From Apibacter raozihei (GTDB taxonomy: Bacteria; Bacteroidota; Bacteroidia; Flavobacteriales; Weeksellaceae), in assembly GCF_004014855.1 (NCBI RefSeq), contig NZ_CP034930.1, forward strand, positions 1,488,001 through 1,552,000: a stretch of 64,000 bases of DNA. The letters run 5' to 3'. Shown in pieces: positions 34,468-43,129 of the stretch (its first letter is position 1; the number at the start of each line of letters is the position of its first letter). Both the position numbers and the translations under genes were made by a program. The notes beneath the pieces are model-generated. The model searched no databases, was not told where the DNA came from, and worked only from the letters and a program-made list of their open reading frames with translations.

Positions 34468-35076
34468 TTACCAAAATTTCCACCACGGTTTTTTATTTTC
34501 TACGAAAGAATCATTAAATTTTTTATAACAAGGTCTTATAATACTTTTATCATATAGGAAACTCTTTGTGTCAATATTATATTCAAAAGGAATCCATAAA
34601 TCATCAGTAGGCGTAGGTTCATAAAAAAGACCAGTAATTATATTATTCTCTGATATTTTCATTTCTACTAAACCGTAAAATGAAATTTTTTCAGAATCCC
34701 AGTGATTTCCTTTAGAATCTATAACAGTTAAGCGAGTATCATTATATAGAATAATTCTTCCGTCGTTAGATGTAAGGTAATTAATATAGTCTCCTCCAAA
34801 AATTTCAATAGGTTGTGTTTTATCTGGATTTATTATAAAACATTTGCCACTTGAAATAACTAAAATATAAGGTGTTTCTAGTTCAAAAATAGTATTAAAA
34901 TCGGTTATTCCTGTTTCAAAATTGGCCACCTAACTGCTTCCGTCTGATTTATAAAAACGAACAGGCAAGCCTTCATAGTAAAAAGGTTTTCCATTTTGGG
35001 AAATAGGAATATACATAGGACCGTACGTAGGAAGTGATTTTAATATTTCAAATGGTTTAGATTTTGGCACATTCAT
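34468..35076 (-). pseudogene. unknown conserved-looking protein interrupted by an in-frame amber stop
   Basis: One frame runs from ATG 35076 (MNVPKSKPFEILKSLPTYGP) through 202 codons to 34468, broken only by TAG at codon 49 (34932-34930). The sequence reads ...RFYKSDGSS-stop-VANFETG and ends KKPWWKFW. I recall similar Flavobacteriia proteins with Trp at this place, so TGG to TAG is the likely change. The second half could start at the GTG directly after the stop and be made alone. The beta-rich protein type often lies near toxin genes, but its function is unknown. Confidence 0.65.
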
Positions 35077-35164
35077 ATTTTAGAAAATATTTTACTAAAG
35101 TAGTTTTTTCATTATAAAAGACATTAAGTAAAAGCTGTATTCTAAATTATTTAATAATGAATAA

Positions 35165-35335
35165 TTTAAAAAATACCAAATTTATAAACTTACAGAAGGA
35201 GAAAGAGTTGATGTTATTATAGATTGGAATGAAATACCAGAAGATATGGTAAAAGTAATTTATCATAATAAAAATGGAGATAAAATAATAGGATATATGG
35301 TAACTTCTTCTCTACAGTTTTTGGAGGCTGGTTGA
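35165..35335 (+). pseudogene. gene fragment without start codon
   Basis: A 56-codon open frame with no upstream start reads FKKYQIYKLTEGERVDVIID, then EDMVKVIYHNKNGDKIIGYM, and stops at 35335. Composition and phase look coding, but the frame is closed upstream by TAA. It is probably the 3' remnant of a lost gene. Family unknown. Confidence 0.4.
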
Positions 35336-35412
35336 GTTTAGATTTTTGTTTAATTTGTATGACATTTTCGTTGATATAGAGATGAATATAGTTATGAGAT
35401 AAATAGTTTTTG

Positions 35413-35420
35413 TACATTTG
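35413..35420 (+). promoter_or_regulatory. -7 promoter box for the helicase-nuclease gene
   Basis: TACATTTG matches TAnnTTTG and ends 17 bp before the ATG at 35437. It argues against the ATG at 35410 as start. Confidence 0.45.
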
Positions 35421-35436
35421 TATAAAACCTGTTTTT

Positions 35437-38400
35437 ATGAATATTACCTTACCTTCTCTTATCAAAGAATTTAAATTTGATGGTCTTTCGAAAAAAAATT
35501 TAATTAGTCATTTAATCTCAGAAGAAATAACTAAAGATTTTATTTTTGTTTTAAGGAATAGAAATAAATTAGTTCTAAAAGATAAAAATAATATTGAATA
35601 TTTTTTTACAACTGATAAAAATTATAATTCACAAGATTATGAGTATATTCTATTGGTAAAAAGTTTTACTCAAAGAGATATTGATAATTCTACAATTCAA
35701 GTTATAAAGTGGATAAAACACCCTTTAAATAGAGAGTATACATCACAAGATGTTATAAGAACATGGGAAGGGAAATTTAATTTCAAGCAGGAAGATATTA
35801 GTAATGGTATTTTAGGGTTAAGAACACCACAAATTGGAGCAATATATTCTGTTTTAGGTCATTTAACAAATGCTACTGATATTGCTAATGTTGTTTTGCC
35901 TACAGGAACTGGAAAGACTGAAACAATGTTATCTGTTTTAGTAGCAAATAAATGTGAAAAACTTTTAGTTGCAGTTCCTTCAGATGCATTAAGGAGTCAA
36001 TTAGCAAATAAATTTATCGATTTTGGTTGGTTAAAGAAAAAAGATAAAAATAATTTTAGTATTTTAGATAACGAAGCAATGTACCCAATTGTAGGTATTA
36101 TAAATTCTGGATTTAAAACTATTGAGGAACTAACACATTTTTTGAGTAAATGTAATGTTGTAATTTCAACAATGAATTTATTATCTAGTAGAAGTAGTGA
36201 AGAAATAGAGTTAATTTCTGGGATGTTTACACATTTGTTTGTTGATGAAGCTCATCATTCAAAAGCAAATAATTGGAATAATTTTATTGGTTCATTCGAA
36301 AAAAGAAAAGTAGTACAGTTTACAGCTACACCATATAGGAATGATGGACAAATGCTAGATGGGAAAATTGTTTATAATTTTACATTAAAAGAGGCTCAAG
36401 AACAGGGATATTTTAAACAAATTGACTTCATTCCTGTTAGAGAGTATGAACCGGAAGAAGCTGATAAAAAAATTTCAGAAGTAGCCATTGCAAGATTGAG
36501 AGAAGATTTAAATAAAGGATACGATCATATATTAATGGTAAGATGTGATAATCATCAGAGAGCAGATAACGTTTTTAAAAAATATTATGAACAATATTCA
36601 GATCTATCACCTGTAGTAATTCACTCTGATGTTGAAAATCTAAATCAAGTTAAACAAAACATTATTGATAAAAAATATCGGATTATTGTTTGTGTAGATA
36701 TGTTGGGAGAAGGATTTGATTTACCAGAATTAAAAATTGCTGCATTTCATGATGTGAGAAAGAGTTTGCCTATTACCTTACAGTTTGCAGGTAGATTTAC
36801 TCGAACTAATAAAGATAATAATTTAGGAAATGCTAGTTTTATTGCAAATATGTATCAACCAAAAATTGATGATATCATAAGCGTTTTATATACTAGGGAA
36901 TCTAACTGGAATACTATTTTACCTAATTTGAGTTTACAAGCTACACAGGAACAGATTGATTTAAAAGAAATTTTGGAAGGGTTTGATAACTTAGAAGAGT
37001 TTATTATACCTCTGTCAGAAATCAGGCCCGCTTTTAGTACTGTTATATATAAAAATAATACTGATTCTTGGAATCCAGGTAATTTTAAAGAGGGAATCAG
37101 AGGATATGAAAATTATGATTATAAATTTAATGATATAAATCGTAAAAAGAAGATTATAATAGCTCTTTTAGGAAGCAAAAAACCTGTTGATTGGAGTAAA
37201 TCTAAAGATGTTTATGCTGTTGATTGGGATATTTATATTGTTTATTGGGATTCGAAAAACAATTTATTATTTATTCATTCTTCAGATAAAGGAAGTTTGC
37301 ATGAAAGCTTGGCAGATAGTATTATTGATGATGCTCTATTGATAAGAGATAAAAATGTTTTTAAATCACTTTACCAAATTGATCGTTTAAAAATTTCTAA
37401 TTTAGGATTGAGAAAAGGACTTGGAAAGAATATCACATTTCAATCATATTATGGACGAGGAGTTCAAGAAGGGTTATCATTATCAGAAGAAAAAGCAGGA
37501 ATAAATAATAATTTATCTGGTTATGGGTTTGAAAATGGAGAGGTTTCTTCTATTGGAGTATCAAGAAAAGGTAGGATATGGTCACATTCCAGAGGGACAA
37601 TAAATAATTTTATACATTGGTGTAATAAAGTTGGAGGAAAAATATCCAATAAAGATATAGATGGGGATGAAATTTTATTAAAAAATACAATAAAGCCAAA
37701 AAAAATTTCAGAGAAACCTGATGCAGTTGCAATTACTGCAGATTGGAATCCAGACGTTTACAGGATAGAAAATAGTTTGTATTTTGATATTGATGGTAGT
37801 AGCCAATATGATTTATCTAATACAGAGTTGAATATGGTTATTGATGAAAATTCAGATAAATTAGAGTTTATATTCAGTATAGAGGGTAAAACAATTCCTT
37901 TTGAAATAAAATTATCAAAAAGAGAGATAGGGACAGAGGATGAATATTTATTTGAAGTAGAAAAGATTGATAAAACAATTAGCACTCAAGTTATAATAGG
38001 ATCTAAAACAATTGAATTAGAAGAATTTTTTACTGAGTATCCTCCAATTATATGGTTCAATAATGGAGCATATTTATATGGGAATGATTATGTAGTTTTC
38101 AGAGAAGAGATTGTTAATTTCCCAAAAGAAGAATTAATTGATTGGGATTGGAGTGGTGTATCTATAAAAGATGAATCAGAAGGTTTTGCGACATTAAAAC
38201 AGGATTCAATACAATACTTTTGTATTGAGAAATTTATTTTAGAAGATTATGATATTATATTTAATGATGATAATAGTGGGGAGATAGCAGATATAATAGC
38301 AATTAAAAATGAAAATGATATTATTAGAATTAATTTATATCATCTTAAATATGCTTTGAAAGGAAAGGTTTCAAATGAAATAAAAAATTTATATGAAGTG

Positions 38401-38712
38401 TGTGGTCAAACTCAGAAATCATTAATATGGAGGCATAAAGAGAGAAATGAAGAATTTTTTGATAGATTATTAAAAAGAGAAAATAAAAAAAATAAAAAAG
38501 GAGAAACGCGTTTGAGGAAAGGTACAATTGAAGATTTAGAGAAATTTTATAGTATATCAAAAATAAAACCAGTGAAATTCGATATTTATATAGTACAACC
38601 AAGTATTTCAAAAAGAGATGTTTCTCAACCGATATTATATCAATTGGGTGTTACAGCAAATCATTTAAAAAAAGAAGGAAATATTGATTTAAAGGTTATA
38701 TCTAATTTGTAA
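35437..38712 (+). CDS. superfamily 2 DEAH-box helicase with C-terminal nuclease-like domain (putative defence protein)
   Basis: The start at 35437 (MNITLPSLIKEFKFDGLSKK) gives 1091 residues. The helicase core spans about 130-500: Walker A VLPTGTGKTE (Lys160), DEAH at 270-273 (LFVDEAHHSKAN), motif III-like VQFTATPYR, and the C-terminal DMLGEGFDLPELKIAAFHDV and QFAGRFTRTN. A long region follows, then residues 949-971 read EIADIIAI...YHLK, a PD-(D/E)XK-like pattern (Asp952, Lys971), before YEVCGQTQKSLIW. Helicase-nuclease fusions are common in phage defence. It is alone in the putative mnmE island and very AT-rich. The defence role is inferred. Confidence 0.8.
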   Translation: MNITLPSLIKEFKFDGLSKKNLISHLISEEITKDFIFVLRNRNKLVLKDKNNIEYFFTTDKNYNSQDYEYILLVKSFTQRDIDNSTIQVIKWIKHPLNREYTSQDVIRTWEGKFNFKQEDISNGILGLRTPQIGAIYSVLGHLTNATDIANVVLPTGTGKTETMLSVLVANKCEKLLVAVPSDALRSQLANKFIDFGWLKKKDKNNFSILDNEAMYPIVGIINSGFKTIEELTHFLSKCNVVISTMNLLSSRSSEEIELISGMFTHLFVDEAHHSKANNWNNFIGSFEKRKVVQFTATPYRNDGQMLDGKIVYNFTLKEAQEQGYFKQIDFIPVREYEPEEADKKISEVAIARLREDLNKGYDHILMVRCDNHQRADNVFKKYYEQYSDLSPVVIHSDVENLNQVKQNIIDKKYRIIVCVDMLGEGFDLPELKIAAFHDVRKSLPITLQFAGRFTRTNKDNNLGNASFIANMYQPKIDDIISVLYTRESNWNTILPNLSLQATQEQIDLKEILEGFDNLEEFIIPLSEIRPAFSTVIYKNNTDSWNPGNFKEGIRGYENYDYKFNDINRKKKIIIALLGSKKPVDWSKSKDVYAVDWDIYIVYWDSKNNLLFIHSSDKGSLHESLADSIIDDALLIRDKNVFKSLYQIDRLKISNLGLRKGLGKNITFQSYYGRGVQEGLSLSEEKAGINNNLSGYGFENGEVSSIGVSRKGRIWSHSRGTINNFIHWCNKVGGKISNKDIDGDEILLKNTIKPKKISEKPDAVAITADWNPDVYRIENSLYFDIDGSSQYDLSNTELNMVIDENSDKLEFIFSIEGKTIPFEIKLSKREIGTEDEYLFEVEKIDKTISTQVIIGSKTIELEEFFTEYPPIIWFNNGAYLYGNDYVVFREEIVNFPKEELIDWDWSGVSIKDESEGFATLKQDSIQYFCIEKFILEDYDIIFNDDNSGEIADIIAIKNENDIIRINLYHLKYALKGKVSNEIKNLYEVCGQTQKSLIWRHKERNEEFFDRLLKRENKKNKKGETRLRKGTIEDLEKFYSISKIKPVKFDIYIVQPSISKRDVSQPILYQLGVTANHLKKEGNIDLKVISNL

Positions 38713-38807
38713 ATTTAATTATAATAAATTATTAAAATAATAAATTTTTTTACGAAATGTGCTACTATTTTCAAAATAATCTACTGTTTATGTGTAGAGT
38801 TGATTTC

Positions 38808-38825
38808 TGTATCGGAAAATAATTT
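38808..38825 (+). repeat. right direct repeat (attR-like)
   Basis: This 18-bp copy of the mnmE end sits outside any gene, about 95 bp after the helicase gene. The bases before it (TTC) keep the Phe codon of the mnmE end by a synonymous change. Confidence 0.6.
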
Positions 38826-38893
38826 CTTAGATGATGAAGTAGGATTGAAAAAATTGTAAACTTTACTAATTATACCTATCGAATTTAAGAGAT

Positions 38894-39259
38894 ATGAATC
38901 GTCATAACTATAAATACGACAATATTAAGCCTGTCCATTGGGAGGATATTGGCCAATTTTTTCTTGATTCCTTTGGAGACGAGTATCTTCGAATGTTTGA
39001 GCTTATATTAGAAATTCAGGCTTCAGAACTTAAAGACCGCATAGTTGGAATTACCTCAATAAATACGCTAATACTCAGTGTAAACCATCCTATAGGCCCG
39101 CAAAAAAAAGCCTTGCATATACGTTATTATCCTAAGGAAGATCTATGGTCTTTTGTTTATTATTTTGCTCCCTTTTCACTCACTCGTTTTTCAAGAACCT
39201 ATCCGGGAGAACAGGGAATTGAAAAATTTGATCAGTTTATTCATTGGATGCGCTGGTAG
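38894..39259 (+). CDS. small protein of unknown function
   Basis: The 121-residue soluble protein begins MNRHNYKYDNIKPVHWEDIG and has a mixed alpha/beta look, with LRMFELILEIQASELKDR and a C-terminal FDQFIHWMRW. There is no signal peptide or recognised motif. It lies 300 bp before the toxin gene in the same direction, so a chaperone or accessory role in toxin delivery is possible but not shown. Confidence 0.65.
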   Translation: MNRHNYKYDNIKPVHWEDIGQFFLDSFGDEYLRMFELILEIQASELKDRIVGITSINTLILSVNHPIGPQKKALHIRYYPKEDLWSFVYYFAPFSLTRFSRTYPGEQGIEKFDQFIHWMRW

Positions 39260-39518
39260 TTAGGGGCTGTATCCGTCAGTATATTCCTGTAATCTTATTT
39301 TTAGGGTAAACGTATATCAATCTGAAAAACTAATGAATTGAATCGTTGTATCGTTTTTCTCATAGGTATTGGATGTTCTTTAAACCATCAATTTTAAAAA
39401 AGAATACCCAGCGATATTTTTAATGAGTATTTGTATAAAATGTTTAAACAATAAAACATAATGAGATAATTTATATTTAAAATTTATGATTTAAATTAAT
39501 ATTCATAATTTAATTTAT
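39260..39518. other. intergenic region upstream of the toxin gene
   Basis: AT-rich sequence with no open frame or hairpin that I can support. The only signal is the promoter box at its right end. Confidence 0.5.
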
Positions 39519-39526
39519 TATATTTG
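39519..39526 (+). promoter_or_regulatory. -7 promoter box for the toxin gene
   Basis: TATATTTG ends 37 bp before the preferred ATG at 39564. A start at 39537 would lie only a few bases after transcription begins. Confidence 0.5.
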
Positions 39527-39563
39527 CGATAAATAAATGTGTATTATTGTATTTTGTAAATCG

Positions 39564-41078
39564 ATGAAGGGAGGAAAAATAGTCCGGATTATAGGAGGCA
39601 AAAGTGTAAAGAGAGCTAAAGAATCTATAACCCTTACAGCTACAGAAGGAGATCTTACTTTTAATGCCAGGCAGGTCAATATGATAGGCAGAAATGGAGG
39701 TGTACAATACCTGAATGATTATCGGCCGCCTTTACCTTTACAGGTGGCTCAAATAGAAGGCCCCCTGGATGAACAGGGAGAACAGGTTTCAGTCGTAGAA
39801 AAAGGGAAATCCTATAAGTTCCGGATTGTCCGGTTTACCCGTGAAATAAAAATGCCGTCCGAACCCCGGCAGGTTTGCTGGGCATTACAATGTGATGAAG
39901 GAACTATCCAACAGGTAACAGGCGTTAAAGGTAAGCAGGAAGTGACAGTAGATATATCCGGAAACGAAAGTTCGGGTAAAATCACGATTTATGCATATAT
40001 TAGTACTCCCGAAGAAGAAGGCAAAGCCGAAGCTGTGCTGAAAGCTAAGGCAGGAGGAATCCATACCCGGTTTTATGATGAGCAGGGACAGCAGATCTAT
40101 GAAATACCCCCCAAGCTGCATAAAGCTTTTAATGAAGAGTACGGTATAAAGATTGCCTATGATAAAGAAAATGAAATGCTATATCATGAAGGTGACTGTG
40201 ACCCGGCGTATGAAAAGGTGTCTCCTACTGCTATAGAACATTGGAAAAGGGAACTGAACCCGGAAACTATATCTAAAGGTAAACTATTGTTCGGATATAA
40301 TTTTGGGTATGAAGCTTATTCTGAAAGTAAAGATAAAGATGGAAATACTTATGATAAAAATGAAAATTTATTAAAAGATTTTCACATTAAACAAAAAAAT
40401 ATAGATAAAGGAACAGTTCCAGGGTATAGGAAAGTTATAAAGAATTATCAATATAAAGATGGTTCTATAGGAAATAAAATCTGGGATATGATAGGAAATA
40501 TTGCATGTATTGATTTAGGTGATTTTAACGATTATTTAGTAGATAAAGGAGTTTCTTATAATTTAAATATTGAAAAAGAGCGTTATCAGGTATTTAAATT
40601 GAAACCACCTGAATTTACTAATAGATATTCAGGGCTTCCAAGAGTTTTAGAACATGAGTTTATTGGTCACGTCATAATGAAGTTAACAGATGATCCATAT
40701 GAATGGAATTCAGTGCAAAAAAATACTTTAGGTCCTAATCCAGTTGAAGGGGAATTAGGAAATGTGATAAGAAGAGAATTAGATTTGCCTGATAGGTTAA
40801 ATTATACAAGAGGTTATAAAATGAATAGCAAGGATGATGATGCAAGTAATATTAGATTTGGATATATGAATGGGAACAATAGAATTCCTCACCCTGATGC
40901 TGACTATGAAGGAGTAGATAGAAATTCAGATTTTGCTTTCTTTGGTCCTCCTCCCAAATATCCTACACTTGAAGGAGAAGCTATTATAAAGGAAAAAGAT
41001 TATATTATTTTAGAAAAAGTAAATTATGTTATTAAAATTGAATTTGATGGAGCTAATGAAACCTTTAATTTTAGTTAA
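39564..41078 (+). CDS. polymorphic toxin with C-terminal HExxH metallopeptidase domain
   Basis: From ATG 39564 (MKGGKIVRIIGGKSVKRAKE) the product is 504 residues, with no signal peptide. Residues about 1-50 are short beta repeats, about 60-175 form an Ig-like region (QIEGPLDEQGEQVSVVEKG), and the C-terminal 250 residues hold LEHEFIGHVIMKL (His364, Glu365, His369), a zinc-protease motif with a downstream Glu-rich LGNVIRREL helix. Base composition drops sharply in G+C near 40300, between the N-terminal carrier and the toxic tip, a sign of module exchange. The end overlaps the next gene. Delivery by a T6SS-like route is a guess. Confidence 0.75.
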   Translation: MKGGKIVRIIGGKSVKRAKESITLTATEGDLTFNARQVNMIGRNGGVQYLNDYRPPLPLQVAQIEGPLDEQGEQVSVVEKGKSYKFRIVRFTREIKMPSEPRQVCWALQCDEGTIQQVTGVKGKQEVTVDISGNESSGKITIYAYISTPEEEGKAEAVLKAKAGGIHTRFYDEQGQQIYEIPPKLHKAFNEEYGIKIAYDKENEMLYHEGDCDPAYEKVSPTAIEHWKRELNPETISKGKLLFGYNFGYEAYSESKDKDGNTYDKNENLLKDFHIKQKNIDKGTVPGYRKVIKNYQYKDGSIGNKIWDMIGNIACIDLGDFNDYLVDKGVSYNLNIEKERYQVFKLKPPEFTNRYSGLPRVLEHEFIGHVIMKLTDDPYEWNSVQKNTLGPNPVEGELGNVIRRELDLPDRLNYTRGYKMNSKDDDASNIRFGYMNGNNRIPHPDADYEGVDRNSDFAFFGPPPKYPTLEGEAIIKEKDYIILEKVNYVIKIEFDGANETFNFS

Positions 41079-41703
41079 TTTATTCTTTTTTAGTATTCTT
41101 TTGCAGGGGCAATCAGATTCTTTGAAAAATAATGACTTAGTAGATTTTACTACTATCAAATCCAAAATATTTCAGAATATAATTCTATCCAAAGAATTAG
41201 AGAATGATACTCAATGTAAAATGATAGTAATTCCATCTCTTTCATTGGGGGTTAAGAAAAAATATGAATATTTAGAACCATATAAAAAAAAGGATTCTCT
41301 TACATTAAATATAATAAGGAATGTTTTGCCTCCCAATTATTGGGTATATCAGAAAGATAATGAATTCGAATATATTAATAAGGGAAGTGATTTAATAGAT
41401 TATTATATTGATTCGGACTCCATTTATGCTCATAATAAACTTTTAGAAAACAGAGAACGGAAATTATTCACTAGTGATAAAGGATTTTATTATTATCATT
41501 GTAATGATGAATTTGACATTATAAAAATTTATGAACCCTTTGATAAATGGGCTGATCTTTATTTTAATAGTAATGTTATTAAAATAGTAATTCCTGTAAA
41601 ATATGAACACGTTGAACGCTTCAATATTAAGGAAAAATATTTTTTATATAAAGTAGAATTGTATGAAAATGGTACAGATATAAAATCTGTAAAGCTGGAA
41701 TAA
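41056..41703 (+). CDS. putative exported immunity protein 1
   Basis: ATG 41056 gives MKPLILVNLFFFSILLQGQS, a signal peptide; the ATGs at 41047 or 41026 are alternatives. It overlaps the toxin end by 23 bp, which suggests translational coupling as for toxin-immunity pairs. The 215-residue protein belongs to the same family as three genes downstream: it shares SKELEND, IKIYEPFDKWADLYF, VIPVKYE and EKYFLYKVELYENG. Export fits protection against a toxin acting in the periplasm. The function is inferred from position and paralogy. Confidence 0.65.
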   Translation: MKPLILVNLFFFSILLQGQSDSLKNNDLVDFTTIKSKIFQNIILSKELENDTQCKMIVIPSLSLGVKKKYEYLEPYKKKDSLTLNIIRNVLPPNYWVYQKDNEFEYINKGSDLIDYYIDSDSIYAHNKLLENRERKLFTSDKGFYYYHCNDEFDIIKIYEPFDKWADLYFNSNVIKIVIPVKYEHVERFNIKEKYFLYKVELYENGTDIKSVKLE

Positions 41704-41773
41704 ACAAAATTTGAAATTAAGAAATAAATCAACAAAAAACTAGTAAAAATAAGTATATATAGATACTTGTATT

Positions 41774-41869
41774 TTATTCAATTTGGGTATTGAAATGAAA
41801 AATTTTCAAAGTTTTTATATCATAACTCTCAATTATAAATATAATGAAAAAATATTTGATTTTATTTAG
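41774..41869 (+). pseudogene. displaced toxin C-terminal tip, short remnant
   Basis: The last 31 codons (NLGIEMKNFQSFYIITLNY, then KYNEKIFDFI and TAG) align with the end of the orphan tip at 43130-43519 (NLENVLKIAQTNYAILIKY, then KYNENIYDFI). It overlaps immunity gene 2 by 26 bp, the same overlap as the other tip has with immunity gene 4. No start codon or catalytic part remains. Confidence 0.65.
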
Positions 41870-42464
41870 TTTTTTGTTGTTAAATGTATCAGTAGTTTAT
41901 GGACAGGATTGTTATAAACCTTGTTTGTATAGAGCATCAATAGATTCAACTAAGATAAATATTTATACACATTTACTTCAGGCTAAGGAGTTAAAGAATG
42001 AAAACACCTTATTTTTAGTAGATATTCAGTCTAACGATTTGGATATAGATTTTTTTACGGGAACTTATTTCTTTATAAATAATATAACAGAAAAGTTAGA
42101 TACTCTTTCTGTAAAAAAAATTAAGCAAAAATTCCCTGCTAATGTTTATCATATTTATGATGAGCCTTGTTTGGAGAAGTACAATGAACAAAGGCGACAA
42201 ACGGAATTGGCATACAACAGATTTAAAGCAACTGCTCTAAAACATAATCCTGACTATACTTATATAAGAATATTTAAACCTCTAGATAGCTGGGCAAATT
42301 TATATTTATGGTTATCTTATTTAGAAAATGGAGCGCCTTATGAAATAATTCCAGTATTCTATGTTAAAATGAAAGGTTATGAAGAAATAGAAAAAAAATA
42401 TTTGCTATATAAAGTAACTTTCTCAAAAGAGGGAAAGATTGAATCTGTAAATATGATAAATTAA
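41844..42464 (+). CDS. putative exported immunity protein 2
   Basis: The 206-residue protein starts with a signal peptide (MKKYLILFSFLLLNVSVVYG, cleaved before QDC). It is most similar to immunity protein 4: DCYKPCLYRASIDSTK, the IQSNDLDID block, IRIFKPLDSWANLYLWLS, GAPYEIIPVFY and KKYLLYKVTFSKEGKI. It is preceded by a toxin-tip remnant that overlaps its start, so it is probably the immunity gene of a lost toxin variant. Confidence 0.65.
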   Translation: MKKYLILFSFLLLNVSVVYGQDCYKPCLYRASIDSTKINIYTHLLQAKELKNENTLFLVDIQSNDLDIDFFTGTYFFINNITEKLDTLSVKKIKQKFPANVYHIYDEPCLEKYNEQRRQTELAYNRFKATALKHNPDYTYIRIFKPLDSWANLYLWLSYLENGAPYEIIPVFYVKMKGYEEIEKKYLLYKVTFSKEGKIESVNMIN

Positions 42465-42469
42465 ATACG

Positions 42470-43129
42470 ATGTACAACGTAAAGGGTTTACTTTTTCTTA
42501 GTCTGTTATTTTTTCAATTAATATTTATATGTGGACAAACTGATTGTACTAATATTTATTATGGAAATTTATGTTATCCTAAAATAGATACAGTTAAATT
42601 AAATATTTATGAGTCTATTCTTTTTTCTAAAGAAATAAAAAATGACAGGAAATGTCATATAGTCACGATTAAACCTAGGGCATTACATACTTCTTATGTT
42701 CAAAATTATGGATTTTATAAAACTAAAGAAGTTGAAGATACTACTTCTGTTAAAAATTTACGAAAAAAAATGCCTGAATCTTATTCAATTTATTCTATAA
42801 ATGATGATTTAGCTAATTCAATTGAAAGTCAGGAATATTTACGTTACCTAAATAACATAGAAAGAGAAAAAAGTCAAGATACGTTGTATGTCGAAAAATT
42901 TTTATACGAAGATATATGTGAAAATAGCTATGATATAATAAAAATACAAGCACCCTTAGATAGTTGGGCTAAAGTTTACGAAGCAAACATTTTATTAAAT
43001 AAAGCAAGTGTGATAATTCCGGTTATTTATGAATCTTTTATAGATAAACCTAAATATCTTTTGTATAAGATAGAATTGTATAAAGGAAGCACTAAAGTAA
43101 AATCCGTTAAAGTTGTGCAATTAGAATAA
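42470..43129 (+). CDS. putative exported immunity protein 3
   Basis: The 219-residue protein has a signal peptide (MYNVKGLLFLSLLFFQLIFI). It shares the family blocks SKEIKNDRKCHIVTIKPRAL, IIKIQAPLDSWAKVYEA, VIIPVIYES and PKYLLYKIELYKGSTKVKSV. It resembles immunity protein 1 more than 2 or 4. It starts 5 bp after immunity gene 2 with no toxin tip between, and its stop codon is in the same frame as the orphan tip that follows. Confidence 0.65.
   Translation: MYNVKGLLFLSLLFFQLIFICGQTDCTNIYYGNLCYPKIDTVKLNIYESILFSKEIKNDRKCHIVTIKPRALHTSYVQNYGFYKTKEVEDTTSVKNLRKKMPESYSIYSINDDLANSIESQEYLRYLNNIEREKSQDTLYVEKFLYEDICENSYDIIKIQAPLDSWAKVYEANILLNKASVIIPVIYESFIDKPKYLLYKIELYKGSTKVKSVKVVQLE

Larger units (their letters stand above)
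34306..38825. mobile_element. putative island inserted at the mnmE 3' end
   Basis: TGTATCGGAAAATAATTT occurs at 34306-34323 (end of mnmE) and again at 38808-38825, extending to 21 bp with one mismatch. The distal copy reads TTCTGTATCGGAAAATAA, another coding form of F-C-I-G-K-stop. The mnmE/trmE 3' end is a known attachment site for genomic islands such as SGI1. Between the copies lie an inactivated gene, a gene fragment and a large helicase-nuclease gene, all very AT-rich. No integrase is visible, so the element is either non-autonomous or a remnant. Confidence 0.55.
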
